A stretch of DNA of 64,000 nucleotides from Aaosphaeria pasadenensis. Taxonomy: Eukaryota; Ascomycota; Dothideomycetes; Pleosporales. Under the pieces are notes generated by a model. It was not told the DNA's origin, did not search any database, and saw only the letters and a program-made list of their open reading frames with translations. Location of the stretch: NCBI GenBank assembly GCA_022813625.1, contig JAKLMB010000031.1, positions 1-64,000 of the forward strand, in the 5' to 3' direction. Shown one piece after another: positions 1 to 11,269 of the stretch (its first letter is position 1; every line of letters begins with the position of its first letter). A program made the position numbers and the translations under genes.

Positions 1-1761
1 CTATAGAATATATTCTACTTATATATATAAGTATACTTAGTAGATTTATTAGGTTTATAGATTTATAATAGATAAATCTATAAATTTATAAATTTATTAC
101 ATAACCCTTAGTTACATGTCTATGTTATAGTTAGCCTTATCTGCGTAGAGTCTGTCCGCGTCCTCCTGTCCCTATAGGTCCTCCTTGTAGGATTCTTCGT
201 CACCCCCTGGCCACTCAGAATCGTCACTGTTCGGTTCATCCGTAACATAGCTGTTTTATCTAGCAGACCTTGTTGGAATATAGGAGGACGAAAATGATTT
301 GCTCCAGGCAAACGATGATAGTCTGTGAGCACAAAACGGTAACTCTGACACAATATAGAATTCAACTAGGAGATCCAATGTCTGATCAAGTAGATGTGCG
401 TTTGGGTAATAAAGGACAAGTTGAGAGTTCTGCTGCTCCAGGCAAACAGTAATTCGAGAGTAATTATAATAGGACAATGGGACAATGGGAATGAGAATGA
501 GAATAGGCTTGAGGGAAAGAAATAATTGCCAGTAGAACTACGCTTGCATTTATACACAAGACCTACTGTTATGGATTTGTATTTCATCTAGGGGTCCAAT
601 CGTAGCATTTCAACAGGTGTTACGTTCGACAGCACCCCAAATCTGCTCTGTAGTTTCCGGACTTTTGCGGACTGTGAACAAGAAACGTTATTGATCTCAG
701 GAATCAGACGTAGCATCCCTGGTAAGGGAAAGTTTTCATTGTAGCTAAGTTCTCTGCATTGGATGATACGTATCGTTTGTTGCTTTGCCTCGTAGGCTCA
801 GTAATCCTTCGGCATACGCCATGTACTGTTGTCGGAGGGATCAAGTATGTGTGTTACTTACCGTCATATTAAGACCATAAATAGAGATAGACTCAATGCA
901 TCTGATGCCATTGTACACAAAAGACTCGATTGCGCTGTTACTACTACTCTGGGTAGAGAATACGCATTATCATGAAGAGATAAACACGAGAGTGCACTCA
1001 TGTAGAGTGATATTTTCTAAATCGCTTATGTGGGGCTCGAGGCGTAGCAAGCTATAAAGATCTACCTGTTGATGAAGTCCATGCCTAGAGCCTTGAAGTC
1101 CGAGACTTCCAGAGGCACAGACAGTTCAAAGAACAGATATTGGCCCCACAACAGTGCGCTGCTTTAATATCTTCCTGGGATCTCTAGCCAAGCACAGAAG
1201 TCTCTACGTTGGGCTCTCCATCCGGGATCCACGACTGAAGATCATGATGCCACGTTAAATAGGAATGGAGAGGACTGTTTCGTAAGTCTTGATAGGATGG
1301 CTGGATTCAAAACAGGGTGAGCTCGTTCGCGTATTGACTGATCGAAATGAAGCTTAGATCTCCTGAAAAGATAACAATGTAGAGCAAAGAATGAGCGGGA
1401 AGAGGGAAGTATTTCATATGACCGGAAGAGGGGAGTTGTGGCTAAGAAGTACACACGTCGAGATGCGAATGCTATTGCTCACTATACAAACAAATGTTCA
1501 ATGCAGAGCCTATACAGTTCCAAATCAAAAGTAAGATCCCATGGGTGGCTTTGGACACCGAATAGATGTAATACTGTGTCTGGACCCCGCATGACGCCGT
1601 ATGTCGTTGAGCGGCGTAGCTGCCTGGGTACCTAGGTAGCTACCTAAATTGATTGTATCGACTGGGCAGCTTACGTAAAATTGGGTTTTGGGCATCTATT
1701 TAATCTACTCTCCATTTCATGGAACATTTGTTCTAGGCAATACTTTTTTTTCCGTCTCACT
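1..1761. other. Gene-free left end, AT-rich at the start
   Basis: The first 110 or so bases are almost pure A/T with short direct and inverted words built on TTTATAGATTTATAA, as in a decayed repeat. The rest is ordinary-composition DNA with no reading frame I recognise. A 13-base word (GCTCCAGGCAAAC) occurs at about 301 and 435. The palindrome TACCTAGGTA lies at 1629-1638. No transposase, tRNA or rRNA is seen. Confidence 0.6.
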
Positions 1762-3156
1762 ATGGCAATTTTCAACGACCTTGCAGTCGAACTACAAGAG
1801 GCTATTTGGGAGCTGGTCCTCCCCGCTGCTCGTGGTGTGCACTGGATCGAAATTGAGGGCACTCCACACGATCCTGAATTTATTCGCGACAGCATTCGCC
1901 TCATCGAGTGGCATAAGTTTGACTATATGCCGGAGACGGAACGCGACGTCATAAAAGCACGCAAACGCAATCCTGGGTTTCGTAAACGGGCCGAAACAAA
2001 GGAGGAGGTGTCGGGTCCTTTCTTCCGCTACCTTTATACGACCGTGCCGAGTGTCTTCGGCCGCTCAGGGTCTGTCGACCCTACCTACAACATTGAGTAC
2101 AGCGAAGGGCAGAAAAGAGACCTTGTTGATGAGATAGCCTACACACGTCGCTGTAGGCAACTATCAACATATCACCAGATCGCTACACTTCTCTCTACTT
2201 GCCGGTTATCACGCTACATCGCGAAGAAGTACATTTGGGACAATCGCGAGTGCAGTTGGCCCATTCACCGTAGCATGGGCTCGCTCTATCGGCCGCGCCC
2301 AATGGAAGTATGGGCAACTCAGTACAATGGTGATAAGTTCCCGCCGGTGTCAAGAAGCAGACAGGCGCTTCGCCCTCGGATGCATACGCTCGACCTCATT
2401 GTCTTCCGTTTGCACGATAGTCAAGGTCGAGCAACGCCTCTGCTCAGGCAAGCTGCCTGGCAGTACTATATTGAAAGCTATAGGCACGGAACAACATTTG
2501 GATGCTTTAATCGGGTGTGCATCGAGTGGCATCCGTCGTGGGGCACGGGCGTGGGCCGGACAAAGGTGTGCTCCCAGAACTTCCAAGCAATTATAAGGGC
2601 AATGCGCATGCCGTACAAAAAGTTTCTGCGGCCGTATTGGATCAAGGACGGTGTGTGGCGTCCCGAATGGAAGGGTGATTACCCAACTGCAAAAGAGCTG
2701 CAGCATAAACACATAACACCATATTGGCTCGTCGACGGTGTGCCGCGTCCCAATTGGAAGCGAGACTACCCAACTGTAGTAGGACACGTGTTCGCGAGGC
2801 GAATGGCTGATGAGAAGGAGAGAGTTTTGGAATCTCTCCACAAGCACTGGGGATTAAGCGATGAGGACCTGACAGCTATGGTAACGGACCAACATCTCAA
2901 CCAAGAGTTCGAGGCCAACGGGCGTCGATACTACATTGTTTTTGTTGTATTTGACTCCTTTGATGAGGAAGTAAGAGACCAATTTGTCAAGGCTGGGCTG
3001 GGCTGCTGCGAGCCGTTCCCAGGCAGCGCATCTATGTGGCCCGACGCAATCAGAGAGCCGGCGCAGCTCGCTTATGACGCAAATTACGATCACTCTAATA
3101 ACTTAGGGACTTCAAGTTATACTTCATATATTCTTAGCTGGGAGCCAATTTACTAG
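1762..3156 (+). CDS. 2EXR-domain (F-box-like) protein with an internal 29-residue repeat
   Basis: A single exon of 464 codons. I start it at the ATG at 1762, because the longer frame upstream begins only with TTG and reads through an unlikely leader. Residues about 3-17 (FNDLAVELQEAIWELVLP) match the 2EXR signature found at the N-terminus of large fungal families of unknown function. No enzyme motif follows. Seen directly: two copies of a 19-residue block built on PYW..DGV.RP.WK.DYPT at 2632-2688 and 2719-2775, a period of 87 nt or 29 residues. The two blocks have diverged at the nucleotide level but keep their Trp, Tyr, Pro and Asp positions. Neighbour: a gene of unrelated family converges on it from the right. 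Role unknown; by analogy with 2EXR/F-box proteins it may be a protein-interaction factor. Confidence 0.8.
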   Translation: MAIFNDLAVELQEAIWELVLPAARGVHWIEIEGTPHDPEFIRDSIRLIEWHKFDYMPETERDVIKARKRNPGFRKRAETKEEVSGPFFRYLYTTVPSVFGRSGSVDPTYNIEYSEGQKRDLVDEIAYTRRCRQLSTYHQIATLLSTCRLSRYIAKKYIWDNRECSWPIHRSMGSLYRPRPMEVWATQYNGDKFPPVSRSRQALRPRMHTLDLIVFRLHDSQGRATPLLRQAAWQYYIESYRHGTTFGCFNRVCIEWHPSWGTGVGRTKVCSQNFQAIIRAMRMPYKKFLRPYWIKDGVWRPEWKGDYPTAKELQHKHITPYWLVDGVPRPNWKRDYPTVVGHVFARRMADEKERVLESLHKHWGLSDEDLTAMVTDQHLNQEFEANGRRYYIVFVVFDSFDEEVRDQFVKAGLGCCEPFPGSASMWPDAIREPAQLAYDANYDHSNNLGTSSYTSYILSWEPIY

Positions 3157-3260
3157 GCCCATAATGCTTACTGAATGCTGTCATCGGAACGTAGAATTTG
3201 TACACTAATTACGAAGATTTTGACGCGCACTGTTATAGATAACTAGTATTACGAAATATC

Positions 3261-5235
3261 CTATCCTACTCTGAACATATTCTCGAGTAATTCAGCTTGG
3301 TGGAAAATGTACACAGTTCCGGCCAAGGCTAGACATATTGCAGGCCAGTAGGCAAGCCAAAGCCATGCGGAATCGCCTAGTTGCGGTAAACTGAAGAATG
3401 CCTAAAAAGATTAGCTCGCGGGACGGATTGCAAATCGAAAAGTCTTCACTCTTACTGTGACTGCTGTAAAAGGGAGGAAAAGCTAGAACCAAAGTTTAGT
3501 ATGTATACAACTTTCCAGTTCGAGAAGTAAGGCTTTGAAAATTGGAATCCTGCATTACCATGGTGATTGTGGTAAGAACACTGATTTTATTCCCCTGTCG
3601 AGTAGCTGCTGCGCTTTCTTTAAACGATGACGCATTTACCAACTTTGAACAATCAGTAGCTGATATCCGGGGCAAGGTGGTATAGATGGACTTACTCCTT
3701 CCCGCATGCTCTTGAAGAGCTCCAGCTTCTGAGCCATAATCTCGTGCAAAACCTTGAGTTCCGATATCGACTCGCCAATGGATCCTATATACCTTTGCCA
3801 CCAGCTGTAAAGCTTGAAGCTTTCTACCTCATAAAGGCTTTTGTTGATGTCATAGTACCCATCCCAGGCGCTGATCGTGCGAGCAATGTGGTCCCTGAAT
3901 TGACGTATTGTTGACTCAGCCCCTGTAAGTTCTATTGTCCTAGTCAACATGTGGTCATCGGGTAGCTCATAGAGATATTCCTTGTTATAGTTAGCAGAAT
4001 AATATGATTTTATCGAGATAAAAGACAAACATAATGTTGCAGCCGTTGAACGAAGTAGTTGATCAGGGCAGTCCATTCCTCTTTGGCTTGGAACATCCTG
4101 TGAGACTGTACCGCTAGTGCATACTGACGTGGGTTCCAAACTGGATATTGAAGCCAAATCGACCCACCAGAGGGGGCATCGAGGGGGGTAGTTTTGTCTA
4201 GGTAGCTATCTCGATTTTGCTCCTTTTCGAAAAATGTATCGACGGCGCAAACTACAGTGTACATTCGCTCATCAATTCCAGTCAGCAGGAATGAAGTCTG
4301 TGCTTCATAGTAGTAGGCTTCCTGATCATCTGGGCGGGGTAATGGTAATCGCTTATGTGCAGGGCATTGATCACGCCCCTGTCGTCGATCGTCCTGTATA
4401 GGCGAACCTTCCCGAAGGGCAAGGTAGGGTATATGAAACTCAATAGTATATGTCCCAGACTATGCTATTAGCTTCTAGTAAGAACCTCATGCTATGCATT
4501 CATTACCATGGATATGCGAAAGTGGGTGCGAAAAAGTAGATGGTTCTGAAAGAACTTCCGAAGAATAGGAATCGAACGTGTCGGTGCAGTGCCGATGATG
4601 GCCATAGCGCAGGACGAAGTCATATGAGACACATATCTGCCAGGTATTAAGCAAGACGATCAGGGACATGTATCCAATACAACGTACAAAATCCGTCTCT
4701 CTGCACCGTTTTCTCGTCTCTAAGAGAGGTTAGAGCGCTACTCTTGAGGAAGGGTATCTACCCTTGCATTTTGGCTTAGTCTGTGCACCAACCGAGGTAA
4801 ATCTAATTTCTCGGTATAAATATCAGTGCCAGAAGGTGGATATCTGAGGTAGAGATCCGAATCCCAATGACGTGTTGTTGCTGAAGTGTCAATCGGGTCA
4901 CGTCTTTCGTCTAGAATAATGATGCCTGACGCACGCCCGTTGGTTGCTCCTTGCTTGAAGGTGGAAAGGTCTGCACTACTGAGATAGTTGCGCAAGTCTG
5001 AGAAGCGAAACCGGCCAGGAGGCTCTAGGAGATCTTTCGAAAATCTTAGTATTGTGTCAATGAAATTTTCTTTGTCGCCGTTTCTCAAATATTCAAATAA
5101 CGAAACACCATTTGGGAATGCGAGTCGATCTTCACGCCCATCTTCCTTAATGTATAACTCTTCTATCCTTTGCCGACTATATCTTTCCTCCCATACGCCA
5201 TTCAGCGCACCACCTTGACGTTTACTTGTGCTCAT
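3261..5235 (-). CDS. CorA-like fungal membrane protein, eight exons
   Basis: Reconstructed from eight exons: 5235-4762, 4719-4688, 4636-4507, 4459-4031, 3980-3696, 3642-3559, 3482-3456 and 3401-3261 (533 aa). Every intron (42-76 nt) has a GT donor, AG acceptor and a CTAAC/CTAAT/CTGAT-like branch site, and every phase closes. The product has the features of a large fungal family of soluble-helical proteins with a CorA-like tail: the FHIPYLALR block, YYYEAQTSFLLTGIDE, a WNPRQY block, then ESAAATRQGNKISVLTTITM leading into hydrophobic segments LFLPFTAVTAFFSLPQL and LWLAYWPAICLALAGTVYIF. The CorA pore signature GMN is absent, so Mg2+ transport should not be assumed. One exon is only 27 nt and another 32 nt. 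It is divergent from the Cys-rich gene at 5510, with 274 bp between the start codons. Confidence 0.85.
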
Positions 5236-5509
5236 ATTTTAGAGCTTCGGTAACAAAGTTAATGAAAGGGGATTGTTTGTCAAAAGCTTTGCAAAAAAGC
5301 CTGGCGTAAAGTATTCCTAAATGCGAAGCTGGAAGCAGGAAAAAGATACTTGATAGCGCAAGGCTGAACTGTATGCAGCAGCTGCACCTATAAGCAGGGA
5401 ACACGTTGCAAGCAATTTTTTCACCGGTCGGGGTCGCTCTCATGCAGGGGTTCATTCAAAAAGAAATTTTGAGCGTATACTAAATTGATTCCTGGCACCG
5501 AAGCAAAGT

Positions 5510-6050
5510 ATGTCAATGAATAACTTATACACCCCGTTCAACCCAAAACTGATGGATCGACTTCAAGCGGAACTTGGATTGACTTCCATATATCGTTCCA
5601 TAGCAGCTATACCTCAAAATCGCCCTATGACATGGGTCTGTGTATGTAAGGCCCCACGAGCGGTCAAAGACCGTTTCTGACTAGACAAGTGCGAGACAGA
5701 TTGCAACGAAACAAATGAAGCAGAGAAATCAGAATGCCAAAACCCAAACTGTAAACACAAGAAATGTGCACAGTGCACAGCAAATCAGACAAAAGATGTT
5801 CAGTCTCCATTAAGAAACGATTATTGCTCTAAAGAACCTGAAGGATGGTTTTGCGTAAGTCATTCAAGCTCATGGTCGATGTCAAATTAACCCAGCTTAG
5901 TGTTACTGTGCAGAATTTTCTCCGATATTTACGGAAGCCTGTCTAACATGTGGACACATTATGTGTAGCCAATGTACCTTTCTCACAAGTGAACATCATA
6001 GGAATACACACTTAAGGCCTGAATTTAAGCACATCGGTCTTGTAGAGTAG
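5510..6050 (+). CDS. Small Cys/His-rich protein with duplicated putative zinc motif
   Basis: Three exons, 5510-5641, 5690-5854 and 5901-6050, give 148 aa. Intron 1 (48 nt, GTATGT...ACAAG) removes an apparent in-frame TGA. Intron 2 (46 nt, GTAAGT...CTTAG) restores the frame. Both are phase 0. The protein contains two copies of one pattern: WVCC..DC, then CQNPNCKHKKCAQCT in exons 1-2, and WFCCYC, then CLTCGHIMCSQCT across exons 2-3. Each copy has a C-x2-C-x-H-x2-C-x2-C core, which suggests two zinc sites. Notably an intron interrupts both copies just after W-x-C, which supports origin by duplication of an intron-containing unit. Function unknown; protein or nucleic-acid binding is an inference only. 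It shares its 5' region with the CorA-like gene. Confidence 0.75.
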
Positions 6051-6406
6051 AAATTGTATGCAAGCACACTTAGAAAGATAATAGACATAGTGTCAGACTT
6101 GAATAAGATTACCTTTAGTACAGGACAAGACAGCAAGATACTTTACCTAAGCTGTTATACTATATATATGTATACTCTTATCTATCCTACTTAATAAATT
6201 CATCAGCAACTCCATTGTATGCGGTTGATGCTTAACGTTGTCTTCAAAGTCGGGCCTGCCGAACTAACTTTAGAGACTGTAACACTGAGAAATAGAATCT
6301 CGAATATTGTAATTAGATTGTCAGAACTATAAAGCGGCTCCTGCCTCTAATGTCTAAAGATAACTGATAGAGGATGTCCAACCCTGGGCTGGTGCACTCC
6401 ATCATA
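6051..6406. other. Gene-free stretch
   Basis: A moderately AT-rich interval with a TATATATATG run near 6163-6172. It has no coding potential that I can support. Confidence 0.5.
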
Positions 6407-6731
6407 CTATCGTGTTAGCCCTCTATTATTCTCTAATGTTTGAAGATAGTCCAAGCATTCTTCCGCTGAGTATCGAAACTCCGGGTCTATAACCAGCATC
6501 CCAAGTAGAATCTCACGCAGTCCATCTGTGTCCCAGATTGCTAGTTCCCGTACGACCTCTCCGTCCCAAGAACTTTCGTTACAGCTTAGGGGACAGTAAA
6601 CATACATATTCAAGGATCATGACACTAAGCATTCAAATATGAACGGCATGCGTGTGTCTAGAATTTGCATCAGGATCAGAGCGGGCAATCTCGGGGGCGG
6701 CATAACGAAGGATGCCACGTTGAGTCTTCTT
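6407..6731 (-). pseudogene. Remnant of a Ser/Thr protein kinase C-lobe
   Basis: Reading right to left, a fragment holds the activation-loop end GILRYAAPEIA, then the position where kinases carry D-x-W-S-L-G followed by VMILEY. After a plausible GTATGT...AAG intron comes the C-lobe end, with LLGMLVIDPEFRYSAEECL. The tryptophan of DxWSLG is replaced by a TGA stop (TGG to TGA is a G-to-A change), and the N-lobe, catalytic loop and DFG are missing. This is a truncated, disabled gene. Family assignment rests on the APE and DP-x-x-R motifs. Confidence 0.7.
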
Positions 6732-7052
6732 TAACCCTAACCCAAAAAAAAACACTCCCAACCTAACAACCAGCTTACTCTTCCGGGGCATGACCCCTAT
6801 TGGAGCAATGAGTTCCGGACTTTCATGCCCACAATGTGGCCGCTTATAATGACGCGGAATTGGACCGGAACTTGGAAGAAAAAGGAAGGTAAAATGCAAG
6901 CTTATAATTATCATAGTGGTACTGCTAGTTACACTTTTGCTGATGGCAAGTATAGGACTGTCGAGGTTATTGATTCAGAGAATATCACATCCGAGTTCAT
7001 ACAGGAATTAAGGTAGCGATCTTTACCCGCTCGCCTACACTTTCTAATTATC

Positions 7053-8260
7053 ATGGTCAGATATCGAGTGCGCAACGAGAGGGAATCCTCCCGATCTCGC
7101 GTTATCAATATAGATCAAGTATCCGCCCGGCTTCAGGATATATCCGCCGGTCGGGGTCGACCAAGCCGAGCGCGGTCGAATCTAATGACAGCGTCGAATC
7201 CTCTCGATTCAGAATCAGATTACAGTGAGGATGTGCGACGCCAAACAGGGTATTACAGTAAGCTTGGCGGCCGGCCTTCACACCCACTGAGCCGTCTCGA
7301 GGACATTGTTCACGACCCTGGGGAAATCCTTGAGGTCCTATCATTCTGGCAGGGCAAGTACCTGAAGGAGAGCGAATGGAGAGTATTTGACAACCAGTTA
7401 TTAAGGTTGCAAGGCTTTCGCAGTCTGCAACGACACGCTAGAGGCCAGCGGGGTCACGACTATTGGCGAAGGCTATGGGAAGAATGACATATGATGCACA
7501 ACCTCTACTTTTCTCTGGATGACGGACGAAGGATACTCTGAACAGCGATGGAAGTCTCAATGGGTGCGTCTATACCAGGGACAAGACGACGTACTAGAGC
7601 TTGGTGGCTCGCAAATATCGTGGAAACGGTTCATTAAGCGCAAAGAGAATTCGTCCAAGCAGCAAGGCTTTCTGGAGTATACGGAAGCAGCAAAGGAACG
7701 ATTGAGAAACCATAGATTTGCGCGGCCTTTCGAGCTTAATTCGAATGCCTCTCGTCAGGGCTAGATCACAACCTGGATCAAATACCTTGGCTACGAATAC
7801 TGGTGGTACGACACATATTCGAGCATTGCCAAATATCACCAGAAACAGCACGATCGAGCCTGGGAAAAGCTTGTCAACTCGAATGTACTGAGATACGGCG
7901 AGACAGAGGAGGTCATATGCGAGTTTGATGCTATCGTTGAAAGAGCCAACTTCCGTTAGTCGAAAGCGAACAGAACTTTTTGAACGGAGACGGGGCCCAC
8001 GGAAAAGTGATGAATATTATCTCCAAATGCAATCGATTGGACGGGCGCGACGAGAACGATTTTCTGGGACCTATAGATTCTAAGACCCGCCATGCAAACA
8101 AACGAGCTACACTGCAAAGGTTGAACACAAACCAGTGTCTGATTTTGCAACTCCAGGCTCATCAGGCGAGGCATGTAAAAAATTGAAACAGTCTAAACAG
8201 GAAGGGAAAACACGCCGTTCAAGTTCATGTGTGTTTCAACCATCTTTGTCATGGCTCTAG
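7053..8260 (+). pseudogene. Decayed fungal family gene with TTWIKYLGYEYWW block
   Basis: Fragments of one protein lie in successive frames. 7053-7487 encodes an Arg/Ser-rich N-terminus and a W..FD.QLLR..GFR segment. 7519-7764 encodes a segment ending RLRNHRFARPFEL. The same frame continues past a TAG (7762-7764) into TTWIKYLGYEYWWYD and VLRYGETEE, meets another TAG near 7957, then shifts frame at a T run near 7980 into a basic tail. The order matches a lineage-expanded fungal family of unknown function that databases often label ankyrin-like, although no ankyrin repeats are visible. At least two stops and one frameshift make it non-functional. It converges on the pseudogene at 8876-10307. Confidence 0.7.
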
Positions 8261-8875
8261 ACTATGACCATAAAGTTAAGTGCTATGGTGGAACCAGAGA
8301 TCTTCGCAACCAAATAACGGGAATATCACATAGTGATGGGTGTCCTAGATCCAAGCATGTTATATCTCCACTTATTCTATATACACGATTCACCATTCAT
8401 ATGAGGAAGAGACTTAGAAGAATCCCTTTCCATCAGACGCGACTGAGTGACTTCTTCATTCTCCATTTGCCGGATCAAGTGGTAAAGAATTCCTTTGCTG
8501 TAGATCTGCAAGAAAAGACAAGAATTAAACCATACGAAGTTCAACGTTTTGTCATGGCGTGAATTGACTAGTGTGCCAGACGAATGGATGAATGTTACAG
8601 ATGTTTCTATGAAGAACCCTTGCATTATACCGATTGTGCTCGATACTGTTCTCTGCATTAATTCTACATGATGCCGTCTTCTAGCAATGCAATGAATGAT
8701 ACCAACTGGCCATTCGATGTGGTGGGTCAAAGTAGCCTAGACAAGGGCAAGGTTATGTTGATTGTTGAGCCACCTCTGAGACTCAACCAAACGACCGTCT
8801 TGTATGCCCAACGTCCAATTGGTCTTTTGTCAGAGGCTAACCTGATGGTTAAGAAATTGTTTATTGTGCATGATT
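8261..8875. other. Gene-free stretch between two converging pseudogenes
   Basis: Only short frames without recognisable motifs occur on either strand. I see no terminal inverted repeats that would mark an inserted element. Confidence 0.5.
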
Positions 8876-10307
8876 TCAATCCACTGCACGCTCCCAGGGA
8901 AACTGTACGCTTCTTCGAAAGCTGTAATACTTTTGATGAATAGCTTTCTGACCTGCCTTCCTCGTCATTCTCCCTCCTCTGCTGCCAGCAGCAGATTGCG
9001 CCACACTTATCATCCACTTGCCATATGCATATGCAAACCTATCCACCTTTTCAGTAATCACTTTCTCAACTTGTTCCTCCACTGATTCCAGGTATTGAAA
9101 CACCTTTTCCTCGAGCTTGCAGAAAGTCTCATCTACCATCCTGTTAATCTCCATTCGAAATTCTCAAAGCGTATCTTCGGTGCTGTACTGGAATTCTTGT
9201 CTCTGTTCTTCAACAGCCGATAGGAATTCGTCGTCTGCAGCGCTCCGCAGGTATTGAGCATCATACGCAGTGTTCTCGGAGATCGTGGCCAGCGTCTGTT
9301 CTGCATAGGTAGCGGCTCGGGTGAAGAGGAGTTCGCGCAAGGAGCGAATTGAATGGGGAGATTGGGCAAAGGGCATAGCGGCATTCAAATCGGACGCGGG
9401 TGTCGGTGGAGTCGAGACGGATCTAGGTGTGTCGAGAAATTGAGCGAGCAATTCCGGGAGCGATTGCTGCATAATTCTTTTTACGTCATCCTCTAGGTTG
9501 TGCAGTGGTTCAGCGCGTGGAGGAAGGCTGTGTGGGATCGGTGTACGAACAGAGGCAGCATGTGTTGATGGAGTGGAAGGGGCGTGCTGTAATCCGTCGA
9601 TAGTTGGAGGTGCTTCCCAGGATTTGGTGGTCGGAATTACAGTGGCCTCTTTAGTGGACGAGTATACCTGTGAGCACAACACGCGTTTCGGCGGCGACAA
9701 CCCTGCTGTGTCGTCTGACTCTATGGTTGCGCATTAGTCTAGCGAAAGGGTTCGACAAGGATCAAGACTCCTCATCTTGCAGGGTACGCTTGGAGCCCAA
9801 TTTGATGTATGGGGGAGGTTCGTTTGATACATGATCATCAGCGGGGTAAAAGACGGCCCAGTTGTCAAGCCTGCGTCCTTTGAGGTTCTTCTCATCAATA
9901 GGGAAGCCACTAAATGTTCCTGGCTGGGCAATAATGTCAAAGATGAATCTATGTTGTTGTGAAGTGAGCCAATTCTGGTCAAATTTTATTCTAATGTCGG
10001 TGGCTCTAGGTATGCTCTCTTTAGGCGTTGTATTTCGCGCGATGTGTTGTGGTTCTGATTGAGTAAGATCTCGGCCTGATGTTGTGTAGGTTGTTGTCTC
10101 AGGGTGAAGGTTGTCGGAATTGTAGATGAATGTGAAGGATTGCATCGTCGTTGCATCATTGGTGTCAGGAACGTGTTGAAGAGTGAAGGTGGCATACGAG
10201 CGGACCTGGTCATATTTGATATGACAGGTGCATGGCAGTAGTTTTGAATCATCGGCAGTACAAACCAGTGCTGGCAGACTACTTTTATGCAACAGGTTCT
10301 GTGCCAT
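8876..10307 (-). pseudogene. Fungal hypothetical protein gene with a premature TGA
   Basis: Exon 1 (10307-9788) and exon 2 (from 9720) join across a 67-nt GTACCC...CATAG intron with a GACTAAT branch site. The product runs into SPPKRVLCSQVYSSTKEATV, SVSTPPTPASDL and YDAQYLRSAADDEF. These are blocks of a fungal family of unknown function with a Ser/Pro-rich centre and a coiled-coil tail. At 9166-9164 the frame meets TGA, immediately followed in the same frame by about 95 more codons of the coiled-coil tail (MEINRMVDE...VEEQVEKVITEKVD). No GT/AG pair removes the stop. CGA to TGA is the simplest origin. The remaining protein could still be made in truncated form. Confidence 0.7.
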
Positions 10308-11269
10308 TTCTGTTTAAAAGTCCATTTGCCTAGTATGAAAACGTTCTAAGATGTGACTTACAGAAACGTGAAGCAATATGACTTCCTAACCACCTAGGGT
10401 CTTCAGTAGAAGCAAAAACTAGCCGAGACTAAATTTCTGCCGTAGAATGAGGTCGCTTCCCACCGCATTCACACCGCAAGTGTCTGTCTGCGAACCACCC
10501 CTCGACGTAGGCAAGCCAGGGTTTGGGCGAGGGCCGAAACGGTCTGTGATTACCAACGTGCGGAGGCTTTGTGAAATTCGCAAGGATGGTGGACGGAGGC
10601 CAGTCTAATTGCAGGGAACGGGTGACAGTCTCCTTGTGCGTGGGCCGAAATCGAGGCGGGGCGTGATCACCAATGCTTGAGAGAGGAAGGAGTGCAACTT
10701 CTGTTGGTTTGAAACGTCAGCCAATGTAGAAGGGTGTGTGGGATAGCGCGTGACAATAATGGAGGCGATAGAGGGTACGGATGAGATAGCAAGTTGCGTT
10801 GTTGTGAAGGTGTGTAAGGAATCAAGTGTAAGGAATCTAAATACCCATGTTCTGAATTCACCTTACTTGATTAAGGTACTCATGTGGTTCAAGCGACGGG
10901 AGCACTAAGCTTCGGCTACCCCACCACCTCGCCAACTTTAATTTTTAGTTTGCCTATCACCTATGCACGGATTTAGCTATGCACGCTCTCGAAATAGCAT
11001 TCTCTCGAAATCGTCCTGGGAAGACTTGAAATTGTTTTAAATGCAGATAAATTTACAGAGGGAAGGACAGCAGAACATTTAAAAATTCAAATCCTCGCGA
11101 CACTTCTACTACAATCAAAACAATCAGTGGCATATTATTTCCTATATTCCAAGGTAGTTTGGTAGTGGTTGCAGTGCCGTGGCGGCGAGGAGTATTTCCG
11201 GCTTCCGCGTCCGGATTAGATTGCCTTTCACGTCTAATCACCACTCCGTACCACTATTACATCATAAGC
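10308..11269. other. Gene-free stretch
   Basis: This holds the promoter side of the pseudogene at 10307 and the 3' flank of the oxygenase gene. Short frames only; no tRNA-like B box or repeat stood out. Confidence 0.5.

Noticed and set aside
5678..5680. In-frame TGA in the Cys-rich gene, suggesting a pseudogene
   Set aside because: It lies in a 48-nt phase-0 intron with GTATGT donor, CTGAC branch and AAG acceptor; removing it joins two conserved Cys segments.
6732..6743. Telomere-like TTAACCCTAACCC
   Set aside because: Only two units, next to a poly-A run and inside decayed DNA; too short to call an interstitial telomere or a chromosome end.
6849..7016. 55-codon plus-strand frame beginning MTRNWTGTWKKK
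   Set aside because: No family recognised, no neighbouring exon found, and it lies beside decayed kinase sequence; too little to call a gene.
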